This document shows positions 24,765 through 37,439 of a stretch of 64,000 bases of DNA, one piece after another; positions within the stretch are counted from its first letter, which is position 1, and each line of letters opens with the position of its first letter. Position numbers and translations under genes: made by a program. The stretch lies in contig OX459104.1 in NCBI GenBank assembly GCA_949775045.1, forward strand, positions 9,843,655-9,907,654, given 5' to 3'. The stretch is from Metridium senile (lineage: Eukaryota > Cnidaria > Anthozoa > Actiniaria > Metridiidae). Below the pieces are notes generated by a model. That model saw nothing but the letters and a program-made list of their open reading frames with translations, was not told the origin of the DNA and did not search any database.

Positions 24765-26416
24765 CTTTAAAAGAAATAAAAAGAGATTTTCAGATAACTT
24801 TTCTAATTCGCAGCCCCGCAATATCTGAAATAGCGGCCAGTTATCAATTACATAGTTTATAAATTAAAAGCACCAGCATTTGCATGAAGATGGACTAGCA
24901 TGTGTTCATCAATATTAGGACCAGTGCCCACCTCAGCTTCTTCTTGAGAGCGAGTTTTGAGGAATGAGAGATCACGAAACTATCCTTAATTGGGCTTACA
25001 GTGTTAGTAACTTTTATACTTTTTTTAGCATGTTAATTAATCTATTACTTTATGTGATTTGTATGAATTTAATTCAATATTTTAATTTTAAATTAAAGAT
25101 AACTTGGAAACTCCAAGCTCTCTCACGCCCATTTAATTTGGGTGGCGTTTGGTATATATGTTTGTTATATATGTTTGCTATATATGTTTGCTATATATAT
25201 ATATATACTTATTCGATTTGTTTGTGATAGTGTGTTCTGTTACTTAACTTGATTCCTGTCCAAAGTTATGATTTTGATACACGACAACTTTGGTTGGAGT
25301 GTAAGTAATATTTAAGAGTGTATGCCCACAAGGATCGAGAACCTCATGACAGTTCAAAAAAATCGAAATTCTTTTTATTTCACCAAAAGAAACCCTTTAT
25401 AGGACTATTTCAAAAAATCATACTTAGAAGTCCGAAAAAAAAAATTTCGGTGAGAATTTTACAAAAGTTCGAAAACTCGCCTGGCGGGCCAGTTTTCGGC
25501 TATTCCGAGGCTCGAAAAATGCCCAAATTTAACGAAATACTGTACTCTTGAAATGAAAGGGATTAACATGATATTTAACTCAGTTAATAAACATCTCAAA
25601 ACGTTCACAGAAATCAAAAAATATTTCCTATAGAATAAATTTTAATTTTATTCTGAAGCATTTTGTACGACTCATTTTTTGAGTTAATTTATGCGTGTAA
25701 ACAAAGCTAATTTTCACATAGTCAAAACTACTCCTGGTATACATATTTTGGACACAAAATCTAAACCATTGTAAAGCAAATTTATCCTTTTATTCGCACA
25801 AGAAATTTCAAGCTGGGGAAATAAATAGATCGGACGAAAACATTTTTTGAATATGACCCTTTCGTGACCGTTTGTCACGCTTCTGATAAGCAAATATCAA
25901 TGAATGCTTCAATAGTAAGCGGTAATATTTCCCCCAGTTTTGGGACGAAATCATTTCTATTGTTGCAAAACATCACATTAAGCGCTGAAATAGCAATATA
26001 ACTAAAAGTAGAGTTATTAATAGAGAATATTCGTGTTTTATTTTCGAGTGATCATCATTTTTATGCATAAATTAAAATGTCAAATCGAACTGGAAATAAA
26101 TTTGATAATAAAAAGCATCTTACAAATACTGCACTTTTAGTTGTGTTCTAAATAACAAGACAGTTTTAACTTTTATACATGTAGAATGAACACTTCATTC
26201 AAATAATCAATAATTCTTTCAATTAGAACATAGGTTAACTATGGCGAGAAGCACTAGTATAGACACCGCTAGCCGTTTGACGCTAACGTGACAGGGTCAC
26301 GCAATTTCAGTGTTTCTTGAATCCATTCAAGATCGAATTATAACTATTATCTATATACTTTTATGTTCGATACTTTTTTCTAAAACCTTTTTGAATTCGT
26401 CTAAGATTTGTACATA

Positions 26417-26723
26417 CAGTCATTTGAAAAACATTGTCACCGACAGCCTACGCGACTACGCGACAAGCCCAAGCGGGAGCCGGTGTGGTTAAAAATCACT
26501 GAAGCAAAAAATGTTTAGCACGCACTAAAGAAATATGCTGAAATATGTAGCGAGTAAATGAATGAATGTGTACCTTCGCGTTCTGTGCAAAGAAATAAAC
26601 CGTTGTATAGAGCACTGAGAGCTCAAGATGTTGATAACTCCTTCAGTGATCTACCCATACTCCTTTTAGGTCTAGTCGCGTAGTTGCGAAGCCGGTCGGC
26701 GACAGCGTTTTTTCAAATGACTG
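26417..26723. mobile_element. mariner-like MITE with TA target duplication
   Basis: Inverted ends CAGTCATTTGAAAAA and TTTTTCAAATGACTG, flanked by TA (26415-26416 and 26724-26725), with further pairing 'ctacgcgactacgcgac' against 'gtcgcgtagttgcgaag'. Inserted in TTAA element 3. Confidence 0.7.
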
Positions 26724-27649
26724 TATACATTCGCCTGACGCTAATACAGTTTGAAGTAGTTTTCCCAATATTTGTATGCTAACAAATTGATGCAAGTATT
26801 GAATATATCATATTCCTATACCTATAGCAATTGCTTGATAGTTCTAAAATGACTTGAATCAGAAAGCGGTATCAAATATTACACAGGTCCGTGTATTATT
26901 TAGGTCGCAGCACAACCTCGTTCCCAGAGCTTTCTCATCAAAAAAGAGAAACTTATTAGTGAGTCCCGATTTTGTGTGGAGCCTCGAAATATCCTTATGC
27001 TATATAAACTTCAAATCTAAATAAGAAAACGTTTTGACATGGATGAGACAGCCCAACCATTCCTAATGGGAGCAGTTATTTATTTTTCACTAAAGGCACT
27101 ATAAAAAAAAATGCTCGCAATTGTTTTCCTTTTTGAGTTTTTATAACTATTGGGATAAATACGTTAGTCGAGCCACAACAAGGTATTTGGCAGTGGAAAA
27201 TTAGTGGAGTCAAATAAATAACAAAATATTAACAACGATGACCATGATGATGATGATAATGATGATCATAATGACAGGGCCATGGGATCCGACATGAATT
27301 AATTATTTTATCCTCCGAAAGAGATATTCTGATTGACTGCTGTCGATGCGTTTATCGCCCTTTACATTACTTGATCTGTGCCACGCTATTTCTTGAGGTA
27401 TTGCGCATTTCAATTTACCGCATTTTCAACGAATGCCATATTGATCTCTATGGTTGGGACTTGTGTGATTGAGGTGTGGAATTCCTTGACTGTAAAGATA
27501 CCTAATAAAATACAAATATGCTTAGAAAATAAACACCAACATTTCAAAACAGAACTGAAACAAGCTGCTACAACTTACCCGCTCGAGCTAGTAATAGTTT
27601 TGCTTCACTGTCCACACTCCCGCGTCTGAACCTATTTTGAGAACTTTTA

Positions 27650-27860
27650 GATGCCCGGTAGCCTGAGTATCAGGCCCTCTGGGGGTTGTGGGGGGGGGGG
27701 GGGGGGGGAGGGGAAAAGGGAGGGAGCCCGGGAGAGGAGGGGAGGAGATCTCCCCTCCCAGAGGGCCTGATACTCCTTTCCTTCCTTTTCCCCCTCCCCT
27801 CCCCTCCTCTCCCCGGTCCCCTTTCCCCTTCCCAGAGGACCTGATACTCAGGCTAGATGC
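27650..27860. repeat. Polypurine/polypyrimidine palindrome
   Basis: 'gcctgagtatcaggccctct' at 27660 is repeated inverted at about 27765 and again at 27835-27855, with a G run (27691-27709) and long GGGA/CCCT tracts between. Likely a MITE; the open frame over it is low complexity. Confidence 0.5.
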
Positions 27861-28097
27861 CCGGTAACATCCCTGTTGCAATCTTTTAACGTCACCCACT
27901 CATATTCATCATACTCAGAAGACTTTTTACATATAAATACTCTCATTATGAAAGTTTTTTTAATGCCGCACGAAGCCATGTCCTTACTAGTACAACATCG
28001 CGCGAAAGAGGATGCAAGAACATTGCTCAAGCTAAAAGTACCAGCAAACCAGGTCAGACAAGATTGTGATGTGACCTGGTCACGCTCGCTTTTGAAA

Positions 28098-28209
28098 CGC
28101 TTTTATGTAATATATACAATATGAGCGGCCGATCTGTATCCGATATACAACGGCGAGTCGAAGACGAGCCGTTTTATATCGGATACAGATCGGACGCGAA
28201 TATTGTATA
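28098..28209. repeat. 112-bp hairpin
   Basis: 'atacaatatgagcggccgat' through 'ctgtatccgatata' pairs with 'tatatcggatacagatcgga' and 'cgcgaatattgtat'. The loop 'cgagtcgaagacgag' is itself self-complementary. Confidence 0.6.
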
Positions 28210-30299
28210 GAACTTATGAAAGTCCAACGTTAGTTCTTTCATATTTTACTAAAATTGTCAAGATAAATGTAAATCTGGCCGAGAAAATTCAAGTTGAAAC
28301 TTATGCAAATCAGGACGAAATCTGTATGAGATTTACAACCTCCGTCACGGACGTGAATTATTTTGTCAATTGCTCATTAATTATTCATGAATTTTATAAA
28401 ATCACATAAAATAATCGATGAATAATTAACTAATTATCAAATGATTAGCTTTTTCGTACAGAAAGATGTTTTATTGATAAAGTACGTGGAAATAGTACTT
28501 GGTAATACTTAATAGTATATGTTTCTGACTTTCTTCTGGCATTTCATCTAGGATAATATTTCTAGTCCGATGTGACATGTTAGTTTATGCATATAAATGA
28601 TGATCACGCGAAAATAAAACACAAATATTCTCTAAAATAATGCAAGAAACACTGAAATTGCGCAATCCTGTCATGTTCTAATTAAAAGAATTATTGATTA
28701 TTTGAATTAAGTTTTCATGGTATAAAAATTAAACTTAATCGTCATCTGGAACACAAATAAAAGTGCAGTATTTGTAAGATGCTTTTTATTATCAAATTTA
28801 TTTCTAGTTCGATTTGACATTTTAATTTATGCATAAAAATGATTATCACGCGAAAATAAAACACGAATATTCTCTAAAATAACTCTACTTTTAGTTATAT
28901 TGCTATTTCAGAGCTTCATGTGATGTTTTGCAACATTAGAAATGATTTCGTCCCAAAACTGGGGGAAATATTATTGCTAATATTGAAGCATTCATTGATA
29001 TTTGCTTATGAGAAGCGTGACAAATGGTCACGAATGGGTCATACTCGAATATTATTTTCTTCCGATGTATGTAGTTCCCAAGTTTAAAATTTCTTATACG
29101 AATAAAAGGATAAATTTTCTTTACAGTGGTGTAATGTGATGTTTTGTAACATTAGAAATGACTTCCTCCCAAAACAGGGAAAAATATTATCGCTTACTAA
29201 TGAAGCATTCATTGATATTTGCTTGTCAGAAGCGTGACAACCGGTCACGAAAGGGTCATATTCAAAAACTGTTTTCGTCCGATCTATTTATTTCCCCAGC
29301 TTGAAATTTCTTGTGCGAATAAAAGGATAAATTTGCTTTAAAATGGTTTAATTTTTGTGTCCAAAATATGTATACCAGGAGTAGTTTTGACTATGCGAAA
29401 ATTAGCTTTGTTTACACGCATAAATTAACTAAAAAAATGAGTCGTACAAAATGCTTCAGAATAAAATTAAAATTTATTCTATAGGAAATATTTTTTGATT
29501 TCTGTGAACGTTTTGAGATGTTTATTAACTGAGTTAAATATCATGTTAATCTCTTTCATTTCAAGAGTACAATATTTTGTTAAAGTTGGGCATTTTTCGA
29601 GCCTCGGAATAGCCAAAAACTGGCCCGCCAGGCGAGTTTTCGAACTTTTGTAAAATTCTCACCGAAATTTTTTTTTCGGACTTCTAAGTATGATTTTTTT
29701 GAAATAGTCCTATAAAGGGTTTCTTTTGGTGAAATAAAAAGAATTTCGATTTTTTTGAACTGTCATGAGGTTCTCGATCCTTGTGGGCATACACTCTTAA
29801 AGTCCGACAATGAGCACTGGATTCCAAGGATTCCAAGTCTTCGCAATTATTCCCAGCCGACTGCAAGGACATGAAATCCCGTCCGGTCCGAATTGGAGGA
29901 CTTTAAACGACTTTTCAAACTTATAAATTCTTTGTGAGGAATATTCGTCTAAATATTTAGCCATTTTATGATATTGTATAAAAATAATGTATAAACTATT
30001 TAAACAATAGAGTAGTTGAATCGATGGCATTAAGCTATGATAGTTGCCCGCGGAAACTGGACGAAAAGCTCAACGGGCACTATGCGCTGTAGCCTCCTCC
30101 GCATGCAACTCTCTGGGCTTCCTTTGACTCTGGGCTTCTTGTGGCGGAACAAAAGGTGAGAGAAAAGAAGAGGAGGAGTTGCCTGCCAATTATCGAAGCA
30201 TTGGACCGCGTCCTTCACCGTTTGGACTTTGTAATTCAACCGGGCTCCCATGGGGAAATATTTGCTCGATAAAAAGTACTACTATGGTTAACTGGGAAA

Positions 30300-31430
30300 G
30301 CGTTAGTCGGAACTGTTTGAATCGAAGAATTGAATGTTTAAATCGAACGATTGAATGTTTGAACCGAAGAATTGAATGTTTGAACTGAAGAATTGAATGT
30401 TTAATTCGAAGGATTGAATGTTTATATCGAACTATTGAATGTTTGAACCGAAGAATTGAATGTTTGAACTGAAGAATTGAATGTTTATATCAAACTATTG
30501 AATGTTTGAACCGAATGATTGAATGTTTATTTATAAAATAATTTGGATAGTACGCGCGCGTTGATTGGTCAAACAACCGTGTTTCATGAGAGCATGAAAC
30601 ACACCAACGCCATTTTCAAGCGCGCGCGCTCATTCAACGGTCAGTTTTTTCGTTGCTTTGATCTTTCGGGCGCGCTTATTGGTCAGTTTCGAGAAAAAGC
30701 AACGTAGGGAGAAATGACATCGTCAAACGAATAAAAGGGCATTTTTTTCGTCTTTTCGCGCGATTGTTATTTTATAAAAGAAATGAAACACGTCTTCTGT
30801 TTTTTCACTTGCTTATGAAAACCTCGATACGTTTGGGAGAATTCTCGAGCAGGTCCAAACACTCGACTTCGTCTCGTGTTTGGACTGATCTGCTCTCGAA
30901 TTCTCCCAAACGCATCTCGGTTTTCATTAGCGCGTGAAAACACAGAAGACGTATTTCATTTCTTAAATCGAACTATTGAATGTTTGAACCAAAGAATTGA
31001 ATGTCTATATCGAACTATTGAATGTTTGAATATCGAAGGATTGAATGTTTAAATCGATGGATTGAATGTTTGAATCGAAGAATTGAATGTTTAATTCGAA
31101 GGATTGAATGTTTATATCGAACTATTGAATGTTTGAACCGAAGAATTGAATGTTTCAACTGAAGAATTGAATGTTTATATCGAACTATTGAATGTTTGAA
31201 TCGAAGAATTGAATGTTTATATCGAACTATTGAATGTTTGAACCGAAGAATTGAATGTCTATATCGAACTATTGAATGTTTAAATCGAACGATTGAATGT
31301 TTGAATCGAAGAATTGAATGTTTACTGATATCGAACTATTGAATGTTTGATCCGAAGAATTGAATGTTTAAATATACAATATGAATGTTTAAATCGAAAG
31401 ATTGAATGTTTGAATCGAATTTAAATCAGT
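30300..31430 (+). repeat. Minisatellite of about 21 bp (GAATTGAATGTTTGAACCGAA) split by a MITE
   Basis: Dozens of units with the core 'ttgaatgttt[ga]a[ac]tcgaa' run from 30315 to 30530 and from 30966 to 31425. The two blocks are separated by a MITE-like insert (30533-30965). Confidence 0.85.
30533..30966. mobile_element. Hairpin-bearing insert inside the minisatellite
   Basis: Contains 'gaaatgaaacacgtcttctg' with its inverse near 30945-30966, and 'cgtttgggagaattctcgag' with 'ctcgaattctcccaaacgc'. CG-rich patches (gcgcgcgc) contrast with the AT-rich repeat either side. Confidence 0.55.
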
Positions 31431-32263
31431 TTGGCACGGAATACGCGCCGTACACCATCGCGGGCCATCGGGGCAAACGGTTCTTGTTGTTGATGATCGT
31501 CAAACTGAAGGTCTTCTTCGTCGGAATTCGTAACCACGCTATTAATATAACGGCTAATAATTACTATGGGTTTCTCTTTCCCTTTATCAACGACTTTAAA
31601 TGCCTTGTACTCGATTTCGAGCCTTGAAAACAAATCAGTCTTCGCACGTGAATGATAGTGGTTTGTCCTTCGAGTTGAGCTACTTCAAAGCAAGCAGTCC
31701 AAAAGCAAACTTTATGGCTGTGATAGAGAATTCAAAATCTTCGAATTTTCTATCATAAGAAGAGTAACTATCGGCGACTAACAGTTTCAGATTATATAAC
31801 TTTTCGCTAATTAAATCACGCTCCTCGTCTCTGAACGACTCCATTATATTCGATCAAGAAGTCACAGAAAGTAAACAAATTTGTAAGATGCAAATACTAA
31901 TCCTACCCATGGTTAGTATTGTTTGGTATGCGCAAGCCGATACGCGCAGTTGGCAAACACCTTGTTCAAATTTGGCAGGCAACCCCTTCCTTTCTTATTT
32001 GGGGCCCATTCCTCTCCGATCCGGTTCGCATGATAAAGGAAACCCAGCAGGGGACAAAGAAAAACCCATCAGGGTAGCATGCGGAGGAGGCTATATGCGC
32101 TGATAGTATCCCTCCGCAGCGGGCACTATCACGTCACGTGATCGCCCCTCGACCAATGAGAGCAGAGAAATGTTTTTGTTGAATTATAATATCTGATAGT
32201 TATGCATGCATGGATAATTTCTATAACAGTTCAACACATTCCGTTCTGGTCAACGAATTAGCT

Positions 32264-32330
32264 TGTGGCTTAGTGGTAAGCAAAAGGAATTAGTATATTA
32301 GTGGTTAGAAATTCGAGTCTCGGTACTGAA
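32264..32330 (+). mobile_element. tRNA-like SINE head (degenerate)
   Basis: A-box-like TGGCTTAGTGG (32266-32276) and B-box-like AATTCGAGTCT (about 32310-32320) at tRNA-like spacing. No credible cloverleaf, so a SINE or tRNA pseudogene fragment rather than a tRNA gene. Confidence 0.35.
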
Positions 32331-33131
32331 AATATTAAAATATTTTTTTATTCCTTTAAAAATTGTCACCAAAGTATATTTATGATAAGACAAGTAGAAT
32401 GAAACACCTCATGATTGTCTGTAAATCATTTCCAAGTACGGAGGACTTTAAAATGATTTCAAAGTATTTTGGAGCGGACTTTCCGGGGTTTAAAAGTTTA
32501 TCATATGACTTAATTTGAGACATTTATAAATACCTTTTTCCGTTTGATTTCATATATTTGGTGTGCATTTTTTAGGTGATTGGCCAAACAGAAAATATAT
32601 TTTGAATTACAAAGTGGACAAACTTTACAAACTCTCTTGTTAACCATGTTAGCGCACACGAATAATTATATACAAATTATGGAACTCTCGTTCAAACTGA
32701 ATTAGATTCTAAAGCTGCCATAGTTTTACCTAGCATGTACGCCATTCCATCTTGCTACAGCAAAGTGTATTTTGTATTACATATTTAATGATCTATCCTC
32801 AAACAACGATCAACCGATCTATAACCAACGGACTAACTACCCAATTAACGAACTTTACTTAAACGTCATGCAATCATGCAACCAAATACAGCGACCGACA
32901 GACAAAAAGACAAACCAACTAACCGTGACTGATCAATTGTTGTTCAAAAACTTATATTATTTTATTTTGAGTATGATTATGATATTCCATATTATCGTTT
33001 TAATTTAACGTGCTTTTAAATAAATCAATAAATATATTAACACAACCAGCCAACCAACCAATGGATGAACAATAATCAACAGACAAACAAGAAAACCCAA
33101 CATGTACCAGCTACACAAGTTACAAACGTAC

Positions 33132-33306
33132 CCACAACTTCCCCCGATACTTTCCTCGATATCAAATGTGGAGAACATGATAAACAGTTGTTCAAATACA
33201 ATGTCTTTAGCAATCGTCCACGTACAGTTAACATTACTTGGGTAGTTACTTGGATAGTTCGGTGACGTAAACCTTCCAGATGACTCTCCTAAAGCTTGTT
33301 GGCAAC
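33132..33306 (-). CDS. CUB domain, first-half exon
   Basis: The exon begins in phase 1 after TGCCTAG and ends at GG|GTACGT in phase 2. It encodes the N-terminal half of a CUB domain: Cys-1 in GCQQALGESS, the diagnostic SGRFTSPNYPSNYPSNVNC with Cys-2 before TW, and ending at GGSCG with Cys-3. The second half is 8.4 kb downstream at 24589-24764; phase 2 matches on both sides and the join supplies an Asp after the Gly pair, as in typical CUB domains. CUB domains mediate protein or glycan binding in secreted and surface proteins. The split intron contains a fold-back element, minisatellites and the 4.5-kb TTAA element. Confidence 0.85.
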
Positions 33307-33309
33307 CTA

Positions 33310-34880
33310 GGCACAAGGGCATAAATCAGTAATAGTTTGGCTCGCTAATAATATCAGTTTTAAAATGCAAAATGCAGTATTTTAAAATATGTAATATCTA
33401 GATAGGATTAAAAAAACTTTCATTTGCTGAAATGTGGGTCTTCTTTTGTCACTCCGAATTAACTTAACTTCCTTTCCTTATTAGACTTTTAGGCAAAAAC
33501 TTGACTCGATCGATTCGAACGTCAACTCGTTTTATCGGTGGGAAAAAACGCTTTGAAACTGGCCAATCAAAATTTCCTTTTCCGTTTTAATACCAAAGTT
33601 CGATCATGAAACTCGGCTGTAACTTACAAATCAATACTCCTCATAATTGTTTTTACTTTCTGACATTTTTATATTTTTGGTGGGGATATTTCAAAGACTG
33701 ACAAAAAGATTTCAAAATCGAAAAGAATTCAATTTGTGAGTAATAACAACGAAATATATAATTTTATGGAGTTTAAATGAAAAAAAAATATTGAATCTGG
33801 CCGATTACAATGCTTTTTCCCCCAACGTGAGTTTTTGCTTAAAGGTTGAACTGTTTTACCGATGAGGTACGGCTAAAATCATTGTTTGGCTTACCTTCTG
33901 TTACAAATTTGCATCAAGAAAATATTTTTGCCGGATTAATTGTTTTTCGATTCGTCCTAAGTTGCTAAAAATGATTACTGTTCTGAAACGTTAAAGTAGC
34001 AGTCTCATCTGCATACTCGAGAACCCAGACGCTTTACTTTTTTACTGGTTTACAATCATCGCACAGAATCCCCGGACATATCCCGGTCTTTTCTGCTGTT
34101 TGAGCGCGAAGCTCAGTCAGGCAAAGCGTATTTAACGAGGTATAATTTAAAGAGAAAACAGGCCAGAATTGCTCAATTTCGAGAAATAAAATACATTTTC
34201 AAATGTTTTTCTCAAACAGGTAGGGGGTGCAAAGTAATAATGAAATGTTTGCACTATCAAATGTTTTATAATGTCAATAACTAAGACTGTCTTTTTTGAG
34301 CTCAAATTTGTCAAAAATCGGTAAATTTATTTGTGGGGAGCCATTTTTCCAACTGTGATTTGTGGGTTTTAATAACACGATAAACTTAGGTAAAAGTGCA
34401 AAATTAACATCGTAATTATAATCAAAACAACATTTTGCACCCTTTACTACCACAACATCTTATTTTTATAAGACTATATTTTTTAAGCTGAATATCTGAG
34501 CTCATTTTCTACGGCTCTTGTGGCTGACGTTCAAATCCCTATGTGCCACTTTGAGTTATGCGTTGTAATAAGTTAAGCTGCGAATTTTAATATTTCTTAA
34601 TAAGTAATCCTACTCCCCTTGTTTTCGGTAATAAATCGGTTTAAGTCGGACAAGCGAAATGATTCTTTGTGAACCGCTCAGAAATTCATCCAATCAGACG
34701 TTCACACAACAAATCACGATAGTTCACACGAACTATCAATGTCGATAATTTTTCGAATTATGCCTATTTTGAATAATTTGCGGACCGTAATTAAGTGTCC
34801 GAAAAGACAATAGAATTCTGTGCGATGTGGCGTCTGAAACGTCTGGGTAGTCTAGGAACCTAAATGGTTATTATAATTAT
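33310..34880. other. Intron between FN3 exon 4 and CUB
   Basis: AT-rich. 'gaacccagacgctttact' at about 34021 and 'gaaacgtctgggtagtctagg' at about 34836 form a weak inverted pair, suggesting a decayed element of about 0.85 kb. No exon seen. Confidence 0.35.
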
Positions 34881-34889
34881 TACACCTGC

Positions 34890-35171
34890 CTGTTGTGGCA
34901 TATATACTACGGCTTCTAGGTCCTTCTCCAACTCTCGTTAGAGCTGCAACTGTAATTTTGTACTCTGTAAACTGTTTTAGTTTCTTTAGGATTGTCTTTG
35001 TTGTGTTTGAGTCCAAAAAAGTTACATTGGAACCGTTTCCTCGGGTCTCTTGATAGTGGACATTGTAACCAACAATTACACCATTTTTGTCGTTGAAGGA
35101 TTTCCACGTGACAACAATACTGGTTGGCCTGATACCAGTGGCTCTGACATCATTGGGAGGTCTACTTGGAA
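34890..35171 (-). CDS. Fibronectin type III exon 4
   Basis: A textbook FN3 module: PSRPPNDVRATGIRPTSIVV, then TW, a G-Y-N-V-x-Y C-strand, LKQFTEYKITVAALTRVGEG and a terminal IYATT. It begins in phase 1 after CATAG. The natural FN3 end would be ACAACAG|GCAGGT, a GC-AG donor that leaves phase 1 and joins the CUB exon in frame. A GT donor four bases further (GGCAG|GTGTAA) would leave phase 2 and shift the CUB out of frame. The GC donor is therefore preferred, but the 3' border is uncertain by four bases. Role inferred from family: extracellular adhesion or recognition module. Confidence 0.85.
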
Positions 35172-35859
35172 CTATGTTTAAAAAGGAAAATAGTTATTAA
35201 AATAAATACAACTAAATAACAGAACTATTCTACTCTAGGTAAGTTAAAAAGGGCTTGTTATTGAATCATATTGCGCATTTCGCAACAATCTCAGTGCACT
35301 TTCAATGAGCATCAAAGAAATGCATTTTCAAGAATTGATTTATAAACTTCAGCCTTCTTCAATCGAGAATTGTAGGGCCCCTTAGAAATATTTCAAGAAA
35401 TATGCTTACTAATTCAAAATTGACATTGTGGGCCACGGTGTGCTACTAAACAAATTGTTTTCTCGTTTTAGGAGAGAACGAAGCCTTGGACTGTTTTGAA
35501 TCTCAGTAATCGGGCCTAACTTTTCTGCGTTGTCGGGGCCTCCCCTGCGACTCACCGGCTGTGCTGCGGTGTTCCATAGGGGTCTATTTAAAATCCACTC
35601 TTATATCTGCTGTACACCTCTCCACTTCAAATCTTACGTAAACTCAACATCAATTACCATATTTACGTGGATGTCACTCAGATATATGTTGCTTTCGCAT
35701 ACGGCGAAAGATTGCTGCTAACCTCAGCATTTAGATATATCTGATGAATATTGACTAAGGAAAATACTGAGTTTTTTTCTTCCACTCGGAATTCCACAGA
35801 CAGATGACCTTTCTATGTATAGAATTTGTCGAAGAAGTTAGTAAAAGTAAAAGGAAGTC

Positions 35860-36055
35860 ATAAAAATAAAAATAAAATAAACCTCCTCACATGTTCATTT
35901 TTGCGGAGTGGCATAGGAGAGAAGGACACATAAAACAAACTCAACTCACATATAATCCATGCTCGAATCGGGACTCGAATCTGGACCACATGTACAGCGG
36001 TGGCCAGTACAAGCCCAGCACTCTTACCGCTAGGCCACCCGTGCCACCCATAAAG
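35860..36055 (-). mobile_element. tRNA-derived SINE, minus strand
   Basis: On the minus strand an A box TGGCCTAGCGG (36027-36037) and a B box GATTCGAGTCC (35971-35981) are followed by a 'tgtccttctctcctatgcca'-type body and a T/A-rich tail near 35860. Same family as the SINE at 48146. Frames over it are not genes. Confidence 0.7.
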
Positions 36056-36254
36056 GAATATGTTAGCAGCATTGATTGCATTATAAATACAACTAAATCT
36101 GTGTCCCCACAAGTCAATGCGGTTTGCTAGTGTGCCTTTCTTTATTTGCGAAACATAGCGCGTTTCAGAAAGTTCCTATCATTGAATATAACAAATATCC
36201 TCATTCATACGTTTGTAATATCTAATGTCGACTCTCACAGCGCTCTTCTTCTTT

Positions 36255-36510
36255 GATTGCCTAAGTATGAACTTCAAAAGCTACAACGTGTTTTAAATGC
36301 CGCTGCTAGGCTACTGACATACAAACGTAAATCAACCACATCAATTCTGTACTGGTACAGCTACGCTGGCTACCTATACAGAAACGCATACACTTCAAAC
36401 TACTGCTTCTAGACATCAAAGGATTAAATGGTCTTGCGCCTGGTTATATTAGTGATGCTCTACAATTTACTATCCCAATTAGTTTGTTAAGTATAGCAAT
36501 ACGTATGCGC
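36255..36510 (+). pseudogene. LINE reverse-transcriptase C-terminal fragment
   Basis: The plus strand reads LQKLQRVLNAAARLLT followed, after a frameshift, by WLPIQKRIHFKLLLLDIKGL and NGLAPGYISD. These are the usual LQRVQNAAARL and W-L-P-[IV]-x-x-R-I-x-x-K motifs after the polymerase core of CR1/jockey-like LINEs. Broken by a frameshift; no neighbouring LINE parts in the same orientation. Confidence 0.7.
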
Positions 36511-36584
36511 ATGTCAGACTTAAACAAAAATAGTTTACTCATAATTTTCAAAGGCAAATGTTTTGTTTAATACGATAACATTAC

Positions 36585-36914
36585 CATCTTCCATTGTTCT
36601 TGTAACCACAGTCTGACTTTTCCAGATTGTTCCATTCCAGTTCATATTATTCCAGTTTGTGTCATTTGAAGAATTTTCCAGAACAGCCAATACTGCAACG
36701 TTATACTCTATGTTCTGAAGTAGGTTAGTAACAAACACACCAATGTTTTGTCCACCAGTTTTCGCTGCAGAAATATTCCCATGCTTGTTTTTAGGAATAC
36801 AAACAGCGATATAGTTGTTTACACTTTCTTGTCCAGGATATTTTGTCCACTGCACAGAGATCGACGTTGAACTGTTGCTGGAGGCAGACATACTCCATGA
36901 TGTTTCTACGTTTA
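36585..36914 (-). CDS. Fibronectin type III exon 3 (long FN3)
   Basis: A single exon of 330 nt, phase 1 at both ends, with acceptor TTTAG and donor G|GTAATG. It encodes an FN3-like module of about 110 residues: TSWSMSASSNSSTSISVQW, then YPGQESVNNYIAVCIP, then LLQNIEYNVAVLAVLENSS and TVVTRTMED. It is longer than the usual 90 residues, with an Asn-rich insertion before the last strand (around the NNMNW segment) and many potential N-glycosylation sites. The intron separating it from FN3 exon 2 is 12.5 kb and has taken up the Polinton, a LINE and several MITEs. Confidence 0.85.
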
Positions 36915-37269
36915 CTAAAACAAATAAATTAGTGTTATCCTGTAGATAGTACAAATTCAAAACGAAAATCAATATACGTGCTACATATATATATATATAG
37001 AGAGAGAGTTACTATTCTTGAGCCAATCCAAATTAGTGTTATATCGCGGTTGCATTAAATCTATGTAATAAACCATATAACTCTCAGGCTCAGTTGAGGT
37101 TTATACCCTGATAACTGCACTCTGGACCTTTGAAAACACTCGAAAATGATCATAAAGCACGAGCTGTTTTCAACTGTGTTTTCAACTGTTTTCACTCGTG
37201 TTTTCAACTGTTCATCGTGCAGTTATCAAAGTATAAACCACGGCTGACCCTTAGTTATAATAAAGCTTA

Positions 37270-37282
37270 GATAGTAGTAGTA

Positions 37283-37375
<93 letters not shown>
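37270..37375 (+). repeat. AAT microsatellite, probable LINE tail
   Basis: More than 25 AAT units. On the minus strand it is an ATT array directly downstream of the truncated reverse transcriptase, the expected place for a LINE 3' tail. Confidence 0.85.
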
Positions 37376-37439
37376 TATGATATCTAAAAGTTATGAATAA
37401 CATAGGCGTGTTTTTGCTTTGTTAAACATTAGTTTGTGT

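Larger units (their letters stand above)
25316..29796. mobile_element. TTAA-flanked long-TIR element 3
   Basis: TTAA at 25312-25315 and 29797-29800 flanks inverted ends GAGTGTATGCCCACAAGG. The left arm runs to about 26330; the right arm from about 28600, with an internal partial duplication (about 28930-29060 and 29130-29290 share 'aaatgattt/acttc...ccaaaac'). Carries a TA-flanked MITE (26417-26723), a polypurine palindrome (27650-27860) and a short hairpin (28098-28209). Lies in the intron splitting the CUB domain. No Cys/His motif like that of elements 2 and 4 was found. Confidence 0.75.
30037..32131. mobile_element. Fold-back element containing a minisatellite
   Basis: 'tagcctcctccgcatgc' at 30090 pairs with 'gcatgcggaggaggcta' at 32078, and 'gatagttgcccgc' at 30037 with 'gcgggcactatc' at 32120. 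The right end carries about 25 bases not matched on the left. The inside is mainly the minisatellite 30300-31430. Boundaries approximate; no target duplication identified. Confidence 0.45.

Noticed and set aside
27588..27899. Minus-strand ORF rich in Gly/Pro
   Set aside because: Translation of the polypurine palindrome.
32264..32330. Candidate tRNA gene
   Set aside because: A- and B-box-like motifs are present but no acceptor-stem pairing or clear anticodon arm; listed as a SINE head instead.
33065..33265. Plus-strand 66-codon ORF opposite the CUB exon
   Set aside because: Antisense shadow of the CUB first-half exon.
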